This document shows positions 26,608-34,597 of a DNA stretch of 46,575 nt, piece by piece (within the stretch, counting starts at the first letter, position 1; each line of letters starts with the position of its first letter). The position numbers were made by a program, and so were the translations under genes. This stretch comes from Lewinellaceae bacterium (GTDB taxonomy: Bacteria; Bacteroidota; Bacteroidia; Chitinophagales; Saprospiraceae): assembly GCA_024644235.1 (NCBI GenBank), contig JAHELJ010000032.1:1-46575 (forward strand), given 5' to 3'. The notes beneath the pieces are model-generated. The model saw nothing but the letters and a program-made list of their open reading frames with translations. It made no database searches and was not told where the DNA came from.

Positions 26608-26861
26608 ATGTGTGGATTTATTGCATAGGTTGGATCGCAACCAGACTACCCCATTTTCTTAAATGACTTGAAATCAGCAAAGGCGATAAGATCGTTCCTC
26701 AGATGGTTGACCATGTGATTGAGATTCCCAGAGTACTAGATATTTTCGAGCCAGTTTTGAGCGTGATTCCGCTGCAGTTCCTCGCTGATCAATTGGGATT
26801 ACTTAAGGGTCGCAACGTGGATCAACCCAGGAACTTGGCAAAGTCAGTCACCGTTGAATAA
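26608..26861 (+). pseudogene. glmS: glmS remnant with internal deletion and nonsense codon
   Basis: The gap 26489-26917 holds no intact gene. From the ATG at 26608 the frame reads MCGFIA, then TAG, then [15 protein letters not shown]. With the stop read as Tyr this matches the GlmS N-terminus, which begins MCGIVGY and carries the Cys nucleophile. From about 26670, in another frame, it reads [16 protein letters not shown], then [19 protein letters not shown] and [13 protein letters not shown] before TAA, the exact GlmS C-terminus. About 22 N-terminal and 60 C-terminal residues of a protein of about 610 remain. GlmS makes glucosamine-6-phosphate and is normally essential, so another copy must exist outside the window or the need must be met otherwise. 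Confidence 0.85.
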
Positions 26862-26862
26862 G

Positions 26863-26891
26863 AAAAGGATGCCCATGGCAAGCATCCTTTT
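26863..26891. terminator. Hairpin terminator after the glmS remnant
   Basis: AAAAGGATGC (26863-26872) and GCATCCTTTT (26882-26891) form a 10-base-pair stem with a 9-base loop and T-rich ends on both strands. It directly follows the glmS stop and faces the end of the small gene at 26918. It is probably the original glmS terminator and works in both directions. Confidence 0.7.
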
Positions 26892-26917
26892 GGTGTAAAT
26901 CCATCGCCCTGTATTCC

Positions 26918-27235
26918 TTAGCGTTTCCAATTGTTGTGTTTCTTTCGATAGATATTGCGACTAGACCGATTTTGTGCTCTATGAAGATTTGCCCTTTCCC
27001 TTGGGCCAACGTATCCATCGCGTTTTGAGAGCTTCTTCATCTTGTTGATCCCATGTTGCTGACGCTTCAGACCGACGAATTCACCATAGGTGATTTCTCC
27101 ATTCTTTACGCCGTGCTTTATCCTTTTGTGTTGGCTTATTTGCCGGCCATTAACTCCTGGGGTGCCTGTTTGTGCCTCTACGCCTGTGATGAGGAATATT
27201 CCGATGAGGGCGAAAATCCATTTAATCTGGTTCAT
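26918..27235 (-). CDS. Small secreted basic protein of unknown function
   Basis: The 105-residue protein has a signal peptide (WIFALIGIFLITGVEA, cut before QTGTPGV). The mature part is very basic and mostly helical. It contains HGVKNGEITYGEFVGLKRQQHGINKMKKLSKRDGYVGPRERANLHRAQNRSSRNIYRKKHNN in consecutive segments, with two EF-hand-like acidic spacings (NGEITYGE, DGYVGPRE). I recall similar short periplasmic proteins in Bacteroidota, but no function is known to me. It is a single gene with a hairpin in the leader, and the bidirectional terminator follows it. A nucleic-acid or cell-wall binding role is only a guess from the charge. Confidence 0.7.
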   Translation of the reverse strand: MNQIKWIFALIGIFLITGVEAQTGTPGVNGRQISQHKRIKHGVKNGEITYGEFVGLKRQQHGINKMKKLSKRDGYVGPRERANLHRAQNRSSRNIYRKKHNNWKR

Positions 27236-27248
27236 GATTCGTTAATTA

Positions 27249-27277
27249 AGGTGTTAGTAATTTAGTTTACAACACCT
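27249..27277. repeat. Inverted repeat in the leader of the small basic protein gene
   Basis: AGGTGTT (27249-27255) and AACACCT (27271-27277) pair perfectly around a 15-base loop, which itself can add a short TAA/TTA stem. It lies 14 bases upstream of the start at 27235 on the minus strand. It could be a leader hairpin or an operator. Confidence 0.4.
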
Positions 27278-27367
27278 ATGATTGTAATCCGGACAGAACG
27301 TTTAATGGTGTACAGTCAATTAACAGAGTATTAACCGAGATCATAAAAATGTCTAAATTTCAGGTGG

Positions 27368-28399
27368 ATGCTAAGAAGAGACTTTACTGGAAAACTAATC
27401 GCTGTTACCGCAGGGACACCCCTATTGTCGGCATATACCGATTCTAAACCCAATCTGATCAAACCTCAAGCCCTTCAGGAGGGAGATATGGTTGGACTGA
27501 TTGCCCCTGGCAGTCCTTTCGGGGAGAAGCAAATTGCTCGCGCGGCTGAATTTGCAGATTCCCTTGGATTGAATCCAGTTTTTGGAAAGCATATCAGGGC
27601 AGAAAGAGGTTACCTCGCAGGAACAGACGAGGAACGGTTGGAAGATTTGCATGCCATGTTCTTCAACCCCGAAATAAGGGCGGTTTGGTGTATTAGGGGA
27701 GGATACGGATGTACAAGACTACTTCCTATGATTAACTATGAAAAAATTAGAGCCAATCCCAAACCGCTTATTGGCTACAGCGATATCACTGCCCTACATA
27801 TGGCAATTCATAAGTATGCGGGACTTTTATCCTTTCATGGGCCAGTTGCCAGCTCAGAACAAAGCGAGTATACACGGGGTTACTTGAAGCAAGCCCTGTT
27901 TGGTGGGTCTCCCTACGTCATCAAGATGTCGGAAGATAACGGTCGATTGGCCAGTGAGCGACAGGAGTTTCAATGGCTTCCCTGGCGTACCGGAAAAGCT
28001 AAGGGACGTTTGAAGGGTGGAAACCTTTCTCTCCTTGCAGCTTTAGTCGGATCACCTTATGCCCCTAGCTATGCCGGGCATATTGTTTACCTGGAGGACA
28101 TCGGTGAAAAACCCTATCGCATAGATCGTTTGATCACCCAGATGAAACAAGGTAGTGATCTCTGGGAAGCTGTTGCTATTGTTCTGGGTGTCTTCAACGA
28201 CTGCGAAGCGAAGCCTGGAGAACGTTCATTGACACTCATGGAAACTTTGGAGGATCACTTTGCAGATTTTCCTAGACCGGTTGCTTACGGTTTTTCTTTT
28301 GGTCATATTGATCATCAATTTACCCTTCCGGTAGGAGCGCTGGCGGAGGTTGACTTTGACAGTAAGGAAATTCGAATTTTGGAATCTCCCGTATCATAG
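27368..28399 (+). CDS. LD-carboxypeptidase (peptidase S66, LdcA/YkfA-like)
   Basis: The 343-residue protein starts with an RRDF... twin-arginine-like or plain signal segment (residues 1-22). The S66 fold follows: DMVGLIAPGSPF, AVWCIRGGYGCTRLLP, and the nucleophile motif PLIGYSDITALH with Ser138. LKGGNLSLLAALVGSPY, VYLEDIGEKPYRIDR and the His motif FGHIDHQFTLPVG complete the active site. S66 enzymes cut the L,D bond of murein tetrapeptides to release D-Ala, and the YkfA group does this on recycled peptides. It is the first gene of a tight run with the epimerase, the PBP4-type enzyme and the Ate1-like gene. Confidence 0.9.
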   Translation: MLRRDFTGKLIAVTAGTPLLSAYTDSKPNLIKPQALQEGDMVGLIAPGSPFGEKQIARAAEFADSLGLNPVFGKHIRAERGYLAGTDEERLEDLHAMFFNPEIRAVWCIRGGYGCTRLLPMINYEKIRANPKPLIGYSDITALHMAIHKYAGLLSFHGPVASSEQSEYTRGYLKQALFGGSPYVIKMSEDNGRLASERQEFQWLPWRTGKAKGRLKGGNLSLLAALVGSPYAPSYAGHIVYLEDIGEKPYRIDRLITQMKQGSDLWEAVAIVLGVFNDCEAKPGERSLTLMETLEDHFADFPRPVAYGFSFGHIDHQFTLPVGALAEVDFDSKEIRILESPVS

Positions 28400-29428
28400 A
28401 TGAAATTAGATTGGCGGCCATTTAACCTACCCCTGATTGCTCCCTTTCGTATTTCAAAAGGAATCTTTCACGAACGTCGTGCGATAGTAGTTAAGCTTCA
28501 ATACGATGGACAACAAGGACTGGGCGAAGCGACCGAGATCACTTACTACGGAAAATCAATTGAAGCCATGTTGCGTGCGCTGGAGAATATTGGTAAGCAG
28601 ATCAATGATTGGGAGTTTGTGCATCCTAAACTATTTTATGAGCGGTTGTCGTCAGAATCGAAGGTTGATCCATTCATATTGTCAGCCCTGGACTGCGCTG
28701 CATATGACTTGTATGGAAAACTGCATCATCAGAACACCAGAGAAATACTTGAAATACAGCATGATCAGCTAGGGCCGCCGACTTCTATAACGATTGGACT
28801 TGGGTCTGAGGAAGAGATGGTCGGTAGCATGATTGAAAGGCCCTGGCCCGCCTATAAAGTGAAACTTGGACAACCAGATGATATTGAGCTGATGAAGGCC
28901 CTGAGGAGACATACTGATTCTGTGCTCAGGGTAGATGCCAACGGAGGCTGGAGCATCAATGAATGTTTGGAGAAGATCTATGCTCTCGAAAATCTCAATG
29001 TTGAACTGATTGAGCAACCAATGGCTCCGGAGCAAGACGGACATCTTGCAAAAATCAAAAGTATGGTGAATACACCACTCGTAGCGGATGAAAGTTGCCA
29101 AGGACCTGGAGATGTGCAATATTGCCAAGCAAGCTATCATGGGATCAATATTAAATTGATGAAATGTGGAGGGATTACCCCGGCCATTCAAATGATTTCT
29201 GAGGCCAGAGCTCTTGGTCTTCAGGTGATGCTGGGTTGTATGACCGAGTCTTCAATAGGGATAAGTGCAGCGGCCCAGTTGATTTCACTGGTTGATTTTG
29301 TTGATCTTGACGGTGCCATGATGTTGAAATCCGATATTGCAAATGGTGTGACTTTCCAAGACGGTCACATAAAGTACTTTGATCTCCCGGGACATGGGTG
29401 TGATCTTAAAGAACAGTTTCAATTTTGA
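28400..29428 (+). CDS. Dipeptide epimerase (L-Ala-D/L-Glu epimerase, enolase superfamily)
   Basis: The 342-residue protein has the muconate-lactonizing/dipeptide-epimerase layout. The capping domain is at the N-terminus, and AYKVKLG follows with the base Lys pair (K153, K155). RVDANGGW carries metal Asp179, ELIEQP carries Glu205, VADESC carries Asp230, and INIKLMKCGG carries the second base Lys252. These are the full set of catalytic residues. The enzyme epimerises L-Ala-D-Glu from murein to L-Ala-L-Glu for use as a nutrient. Its ATG directly follows the LD-carboxypeptidase stop, and its TGA overlaps the TTG of the next gene. Location is the cytoplasm. Confidence 0.9.
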   Translation: MKLDWRPFNLPLIAPFRISKGIFHERRAIVVKLQYDGQQGLGEATEITYYGKSIEAMLRALENIGKQINDWEFVHPKLFYERLSSESKVDPFILSALDCAAYDLYGKLHHQNTREILEIQHDQLGPPTSITIGLGSEEEMVGSMIERPWPAYKVKLGQPDDIELMKALRRHTDSVLRVDANGGWSINECLEKIYALENLNVELIEQPMAPEQDGHLAKIKSMVNTPLVADESCQGPGDVQYCQASYHGINIKLMKCGGITPAIQMISEARALGLQVMLGCMTESSIGISAAAQLISLVDFVDLDGAMMLKSDIANGVTFQDGHIKYFDLPGHGCDLKEQFQF

Positions 29429-30771
29429 GTCTGTCTAGTGGATATAGAGAGCGATACTTTGCTGTCCAGATTCTGTTTGGTTGTCTGCTATTATTATTGT
29501 CCTTGGGCGGGTGCAAGGCTACGTCAAAAGTATCGGGATATAAATCTCTCAAGGGATTTTTTAAAGACCCTGGTTTCTTTGAAAACGCTTTCACCGGGTT
29601 TGTGCTTTACGATCCACTCACTGACAAGATTCTTTTTGACCAACATGGTGACAAGTATTTCACCCCTGCTTCAAATACAAAGATTTTTACGCTTTATACC
29701 GCGATGAACGTGTTAGGGGATTCCATGCCTTCTTTGCGGTTCCTGGAAAAAGAGGACACCGTATTTTTTTGGCCGATGGCTGACCCCACCTGGCTCCATC
29801 CGGACTTCCCGGGTGGACAGCGGGCTAACGGATTTCTTGATTCCTGGGATAAGCATCTCTCAATTTGCCTGTTACCGACTGTGACACCTCGCTTCGGACC
29901 TGGATGGGCCTGGGATGACTATCGATTTAGTTATCAAGTGGAAAGGACCTCGATGCCGCTATATGCCAACCGGGTATGGATAAGTTACGACTCACTCACC
30001 CGGCAGGTGAACATTACACCAGGAAGTCTCGACTTTAGGTTTTTCTGGGATGCTCAAGAAACGAAGATTACCCGGGGTCCCCTCAGCAATGATTTTGCAC
30101 TGAGTATCGGCAAAGGGACACCTTCCTTTAGTCGTACCTTTCCACTACACATGACGGATGATGTGGCTGCAGACCTGCTGGAGAAGAGACTTAGGTCTCC
30201 GCAATTGGCAATGGGCCAAGCTTGTCCTTTACCGGGGAATGGTAATACATTTCACACAGAAAGCGTTGACACGGTTTACCGGCTCTTCATGCAACAAAGT
30301 GACAACTTCATAGCTGAACAGCTATTGCAGGTCTGTGCTGCCATGACCTTCGATACCTTCGATATAGATCGCATGATCGAATTTGCTAAAGATCATTTTC
30401 TTGGTGACCTGACCGATGACCCACTGTGGTATGATGGATCGGGATTGTCGCGATACAACATGTTTACTCCAAGAACAATTATAGAATTGCTGACAAAGCT
30501 GTATCAGGAGAAACCGGAGGATTGGCTGTTTTCTATCTTTCCGGCTGGAGGAAGATCAGGAACCATTGCCACTTGGTATAGTGATCAGGAGCCATTTGTT
30601 TTTGCAAAAACGGGGACCTTAAGAAATAATCATTGTTTGAGTGGATATCTTAAGACTGATCAGGGACGCACCCTCATCTTTAGCTTTATGCACAATCATT
30701 ATCCAGGATCATCACAGGGTGTGAAGAAGAGCATGGACCAAGTCTTACGATTCATTAAGAAGAAGTTTTGA
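29425..30771 (+). CDS. D-alanyl-D-alanine carboxypeptidase, PBP4/DacB type (S13), lipoprotein
   Basis: The 448-residue protein has a lipobox LSLGGC (Cys30) and then the S13 domain. The SxxK motif is SNTK (83-86), the SxN motif is in SDNFIAEQLL, and the KTG motif is in FAKTGTLRNNHC. The S13 inserted domain is shorter than in E. coli PBP4. It trims D-Ala from murein stem peptides or cuts crosslinks in the periplasm. The start is a TTG that shares bases with the epimerase stop (TTGA), and no ATG lies before the lipobox in frame. It is part of the peptide-recycling run. Confidence 0.88.
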   Translation: MSLSSGYRERYFAVQILFGCLLLLLSLGGCKATSKVSGYKSLKGFFKDPGFFENAFTGFVLYDPLTDKILFDQHGDKYFTPASNTKIFTLYTAMNVLGDSMPSLRFLEKEDTVFFWPMADPTWLHPDFPGGQRANGFLDSWDKHLSICLLPTVTPRFGPGWAWDDYRFSYQVERTSMPLYANRVWISYDSLTRQVNITPGSLDFRFFWDAQETKITRGPLSNDFALSIGKGTPSFSRTFPLHMTDDVAADLLEKRLRSPQLAMGQACPLPGNGNTFHTESVDTVYRLFMQQSDNFIAEQLLQVCAAMTFDTFDIDRMIEFAKDHFLGDLTDDPLWYDGSGLSRYNMFTPRTIIELLTKLYQEKPEDWLFSIFPAGGRSGTIATWYSDQEPFVFAKTGTLRNNHCLSGYLKTDQGRTLIFSFMHNHYPGSSQGVKKSMDQVLRFIKKKF

Positions 30772-31556
30772 TGAAGATATTTTACTCGGAAAGTCTACCG
30801 GATTACGATTCCTATACTTTCAATTACGGCATATATTGTTTGAAGGAAGATCAAGCCGAATTGCCGGTGATATATGAAAAGGGGTTCTTACCCTACACGG
30901 GTAATGTATCCTTAGAGTATGATATTTTTTACCTGGCGCGTAGTCTTCGCGTGGATTTGAGTGATTTTGAAGATACTTCGGAAAATCGAAGAGTCGTTCG
31001 CAAAATGGCTGATCTTGATATAGAGGTTGGCTTTCACGAGAAGGTTGATTTCCTGGCAAGAGACCCTCACTTTAAGGATTTTGCCATGGCCTACTGCGAG
31101 GCCCGAATAGGGGATGCAATGCCAAGAGAACGCTTGGACTATATTTTATCGAGATCGACCGGTAGCCACATTCTTTCATTCGTCCTTGACAATGAGCCGT
31201 TGGGCTATGTGTTGTGTACATTGTACGACTCAATGCTTCACTATTGGTTCAGTTTTTTTGATGTGAAGATGATGGAAGTACATCCGTTGGGAAAATGGAT
31301 GATGTGGAAAAGCATCACTCTGGCAAAGGAACGGGGACTGAAGCAGGTTTACCTGGGGACTTGTTATGGGACTAAATCGCTGTATAAGGTGCGTGACCAT
31401 CGTGGTCTGTCATTCTTCGATGGATATCAGTGGAACAAGGATATACAGCTTCTAAAGTCTTTATGTAAGAGTGATGCTGACGCCAAGCCGGCTGATCAAT
31501 TCAAGCGCTCCAATGACGCCAATGACTATTTAAAGCAAGTTCTCAAATTGCCCTAA
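30771..31556 (+). CDS. Ate1/Bpt-like aminoacyl-tRNA-protein transferase family protein
   Basis: The 261-residue protein starts at the ATG at 30771, one base inside the previous stop (TGATG). The C-terminal half has the GNAT-like pattern seen in arginyl/leucyl-tRNA-protein transferases: PLGYVLCTLYDSMLHYWFSFFD, then PLGKWMMWKSITLAKERGLKQVYLGTCYG. The N-terminal half reads FTFNYGIYCL-like segments and RRVVRKMADL, without the usual Cys cluster of Ate1. It may add an amino acid to protein N-termini, or it may be a related acetyltransferase. Position at the end of a murein-recycling run does not clarify the role. Assignment is moderate. Confidence 0.55.
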   Translation: MKIFYSESLPDYDSYTFNYGIYCLKEDQAELPVIYEKGFLPYTGNVSLEYDIFYLARSLRVDLSDFEDTSENRRVVRKMADLDIEVGFHEKVDFLARDPHFKDFAMAYCEARIGDAMPRERLDYILSRSTGSHILSFVLDNEPLGYVLCTLYDSMLHYWFSFFDVKMMEVHPLGKWMMWKSITLAKERGLKQVYLGTCYGTKSLYKVRDHRGLSFFDGYQWNKDIQLLKSLCKSDADAKPADQFKRSNDANDYLKQVLKLP

Positions 31557-32364
31557 TGAGCGATGGTGACTTGAGCAAGCGCTTCTATCGTTCCTTCGTT
31601 GAAGAAGGTCGATTAAAAACACCCATCGGCCAACTGGAGTTTACCAGGAGTTGTCAAATCATTGATCGTTTCCTCACACCAAATGCGGTGGTTCTGGATG
31701 TGGGAGGGGCAACAGGTCCGTATAGTTTTTGACTGGCGGAACAGAATCATATTGTTCATCTGGTTGATCTGGTGCCCGAGCACATCGAAACTACGACTCG
31801 ATTTCAATCTCAAACAGAAGCGAGGTTGGCCTCAATCTCAGTTGGAGATGGCAGAGACCTTCGTATGAAGATGAGTCAGTGGATATCTTGCTGCTTTTCG
31901 GTCCCATATATCATCTTTATGAATTTGACGACAGGGCCCTTGCATTAAAAGAGGCCCATAGGGTACTAAGGAAAGGCGGTAAGATATTAGGGGCTTTCAT
32001 TCACCGTTATGCCTCGCTTTTCGATGGCATGATTGACGGGTGGATAAGTGATCAAAATTTTATTCATATTCTCTTGGCTGATCTTGAAGATGGTCAGCAT
32101 CGGAACATGACGGATAATCCATTCTATTTCACCTCGACCGAATTTCACCTCCCGGAAGAGATTCACGAAGAAGTGCGTGGGGCAGTTTTTTTGAATCCCA
32201 TCACTATTCCAGTGGAAGGTCCGCTTTGGATGGCCAAAGACTTCCCGGAATTGTGGAAGAATCAGAAGGATCTTGTGTTTGAATTACCCCAGCAACTTGA
32301 AGGAGAAAAGCCCCTATGGAGTTCTTCTCCTCACCTGATCATTTCAGGAACGAAACCCGGTTAG
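31556..32364 (+). pseudogene. SAM-dependent methyltransferase gene with a nonsense codon and a frameshift
   Basis: The ATG at 31556 overlaps the previous stop. The frame reads SDGDLSKRFYRSF, then SAM motif I VVLDVGGATGPYSF, then TGA at 31730, then in the same frame LAEQNHIVHLVDLVPEHI. The TGA sits where relatives have Trp (TGG). At about 31862-31864 one base is missing: GDGRDLR continues in another frame as YEDESVDILLLFGPIYHL and on to the stop at 32364, with HRVLRKGGKILGAFIHRY. Apart from these two lesions the domain is complete. TGA is a normal stop in many nearby genes, so recoding is unlikely. A sequencing error at one site is possible, but two are less so. Confidence 0.85.
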
Positions 32365-33527
32365 CTCTTGTAATCTTGATGTTCCTTTAGCGGGACTACC
32401 CCATTTGACCCAATGTTTGCCAGCATGCGACGGGCTCCCAAAAAAGTCTTCAATCTGAGTGGTGCAAATGCAGGATCTCCCGGCACCAGACTTTGAATCT
32501 GTACTCTCTCTGATGAGTGAATCATCTTGCCGTCTCCCAGATAGATTCCAACGTGTGTTACTTTATCAGGTGTTTCATTATTGCCTTTGCGGCCAAAAAA
32601 TAATAAGTCACCAGGAATGAGATTTCGAAGGGTTGAATCGGTCTCTACTATTTCTCCAACATGTACCTGTTGACTAGCATCACGTGGTAGTTCCAGGCCA
32701 TTCAAATAGAATACAGTTTTCGTAAAGCCACTGCAATCCATCGCTTTACCGGAGGTGCCTCCCCATAGATAGGGTCGTCCCAGAAACTCGCGAGCTTTGC
32801 TGAGAATGTTCTCTATCAATGGTTCTCTGACAGTAACGAAGTCAACGTAGGGCTCCGCAGATGCCTTTCGTAGTAATCCGGCTCGGCCATCAGGTAGTGC
32901 GACCTGGTAAAAGGCTCGTTGCTCACCCAGCACTCTCAAGATGTTACCCTCCGTCACATCTGAAATATTGTCCTCACTGATAGACGACTTAACAAAGTCA
33001 AATGGAGCCGTCACAGCAATTTTGTCACTGCTTTTCCATTGATGAGCCAGGGCCTCACTCAAGATCTCCAAACCTCCCGAATCCAGCCAGCCGAGGTATT
33101 TGTCGGGTGTCTGTACATAGTACCAACCATCTTCATATTTGTATACTTTCAAAGGAGTGCCCAGTAGAGATTGAGTGACAAGCTCTGAAGCATGCCGGGG
33201 TTCGCCCCGGATATTACAAACCGATACATTCACCAATGCAGGTTCCGGTACCAGAAGGTGCAAACTGTCTACTATTTCAACTTGTAGTGCCTTGAGAGCC
33301 GCTACCAACGTGGCTTTTGCTGAGGACTCGATAGTTTCCCCTTTGAGGATGACTTTATCTTTTACTACTTCGTGACTTACCTGGTAATAGGCCACTCTCT
33401 TATCTGGAGCAAACTCTTTTCCGATCTCTTCAATCAATACGGCAGGATCAATGGTTTGCTTCAGCGGATTGTTTCCGCATGAGACAGATAAGGAAGTAAA
33501 TAGAATAATTGCACACAGTTGCTTCAT
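32361..33527 (-). CDS. NlpC/P60 peptidase with SH3-like domains, YkfC-like lipoprotein
   Basis: The 388-residue protein starts at the ATG at 33527, since the frame's first codon is a TTG just upstream. It has a lipobox LSVSC (Cys17). Two SH3-like segments follow (about 100-155 with KVYKYEDGWYYVQTPDKYLGWL, and 170-225 with RAFYQVALPDGRAGLL). The NlpC/P60 domain carries MDCSGF with Cys265, THVGIYLG with His325 and MIHSSE with His337. This is the plan of Bacillus YkfC, which cuts gamma-D-Glu-diamino acid bonds in murein peptides. It overlaps the DUF6340-like gene stop by one base (TGATG), and it converges with the methyltransferase pseudogene. Confidence 0.88.
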   Translation of the reverse strand: MKQLCAIILFTSLSVSCGNNPLKQTIDPAVLIEEIGKEFAPDKRVAYYQVSHEVVKDKVILKGETIESSAKATLVAALKALQVEIVDSLHLLVPEPALVNVSVCNIRGEPRHASELVTQSLLGTPLKVYKYEDGWYYVQTPDKYLGWLDSGGLEILSEALAHQWKSSDKIAVTAPFDFVKSSISEDNISDVTEGNILRVLGEQRAFYQVALPDGRAGLLRKASAEPYVDFVTVREPLIENILSKAREFLGRPYLWGGTSGKAMDCSGFTKTVFYLNGLELPRDASQQVHVGEIVETDSTLRNLIPGDLLFFGRKGNNETPDKVTHVGIYLGDGKMIHSSERVQIQSLVPGDPAFAPLRLKTFLGARRMLANIGSNGVVPLKEHQDYKS

Positions 33528-34573
33528 CAAGTCCGACTTCTCATTTGTTGTTCAAGAATTTCCTGATCGCGGATCCTATTTTTAAGTGTCTGAATATAAC
33601 TTCTTGCCTTCTTATTGCCGTAGTCCGCATATGCTTTTTGAGCCCAATCCAGGGCACTATCTAATAATCCTCCTTTTTCAGAAGCAACAGCAAGATTATA
33701 GGAAGCCATTCCCTTGGTATCATCATCCGCAGGTCCTTGCAGGATATCTTGCCAGATTTCAGCGGCTTGCTCCCAACTGTCTGCCTCGAAATGCCGTGCT
33801 GCCCTGGCCATTTCCTGCTCGGAAGGTCCCTTGGCTTTTCTATAGAATGTCCTACTGACATTTATCCAGATAGGAGCTATCCGTTCAGCATATTTTCTTC
33901 CGGCCGATTCACTTACCCGAAAGGTTAGTTTCAGGGGATCTTCGAGACCATCAAGAGCCTCGGCCTCGGTCTTCGCACCTGATTTTGAGTCTGAGTGGCC
34001 GTCGGTCACGTCCACTTCATCAAGTATCTCTTCCAATTTGGGATCGTAAATACGCCAGCCCAATTTTACGTTGACTTCTTCCTTGGCATCAAAGACTGTT
34101 TCTTCAATTTCATTATCGTTTTCGTCTTTGGTCTTACGCTTTCTGGAACTCGTCTCAATGAAATTGTCAGAATCAAACATCTCCAGTGCTATCACTGCAT
34201 CTGCACCGAAATCATCACAGATTCGCCGAATTTCCCGCCAGGGTAGGGGACTTGTCATGGAAGATCCTGTTTCACTGCCAGTATATTCCAGATTTGTTCC
34301 AACCACTTTGAACCGAGGAGTTCGAGTCAGAGATGCAGTGAGCACATCGAGTGCATATCTCCGACCTCTCTTGTCCTGATTGATTTGCTCACCAGTAACA
34401 CCACCTTCCAGTACATTTACAAATCCACTGGATGGTTTACTCCGGTCGATGGTTGCCAATACACCGATGTGGTCCGGTAGAGTGATGGCTGCGGGTTGAA
34501 TCACCCTCAGCTGGGTGGTTGGTTTACAGGCAATGGCTGACAAAAAGAAAAGCAGTAAGACAGAGCTTCTCAT
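33527..34573 (-). CDS. DUF6340-like lipoprotein
   Basis: The 348-residue protein has a lipobox SAIAC (Cys16). Its central part has ALEMFDSDNF, a charged linker around 165-185 (rich in K, D and E) and VNVKLGWRIYDPKLEEILDE, as I recall from the DUF6340 family of Bacteroidota. The last 90 residues form a TPR-like helical tail (ARAARHFEADSWEQAAEIW, NLAVASEKGGLLDSALDWA). It should sit on the periplasmic side of the envelope. It is translationally linked with the NlpC/P60 gene, which suggests an envelope or wall-related role. The function is unknown. Confidence 0.65.
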   Translation of the reverse strand: MRSSVLLLFFLSAIACKPTTQLRVIQPAAITLPDHIGVLATIDRSKPSSGFVNVLEGGVTGEQINQDKRGRRYALDVLTASLTRTPRFKVVGTNLEYTGSETGSSMTSPLPWREIRRICDDFGADAVIALEMFDSDNFIETSSRKRKTKDENDNEIEETVFDAKEEVNVKLGWRIYDPKLEEILDEVDVTDGHSDSKSGAKTEAEALDGLEDPLKLTFRVSESAGRKYAERIAPIWINVSRTFYRKAKGPSEQEMARAARHFEADSWEQAAEIWQDILQGPADDDTKGMASYNLAVASEKGGLLDSALDWAQKAYADYGNKKARSYIQTLKNRIRDQEILEQQMRSRT

Positions 34574-34597
34574 TTTCTTTCATTTTTTGGGTTGATC

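Noticed and set aside
31730-31732. TGA read as Trp or selenocysteine in the methyltransferase.
   Set aside because: TGA is the normal stop in many nearby genes, no SECIS-like element was seen, and a frameshift follows in the same gene.
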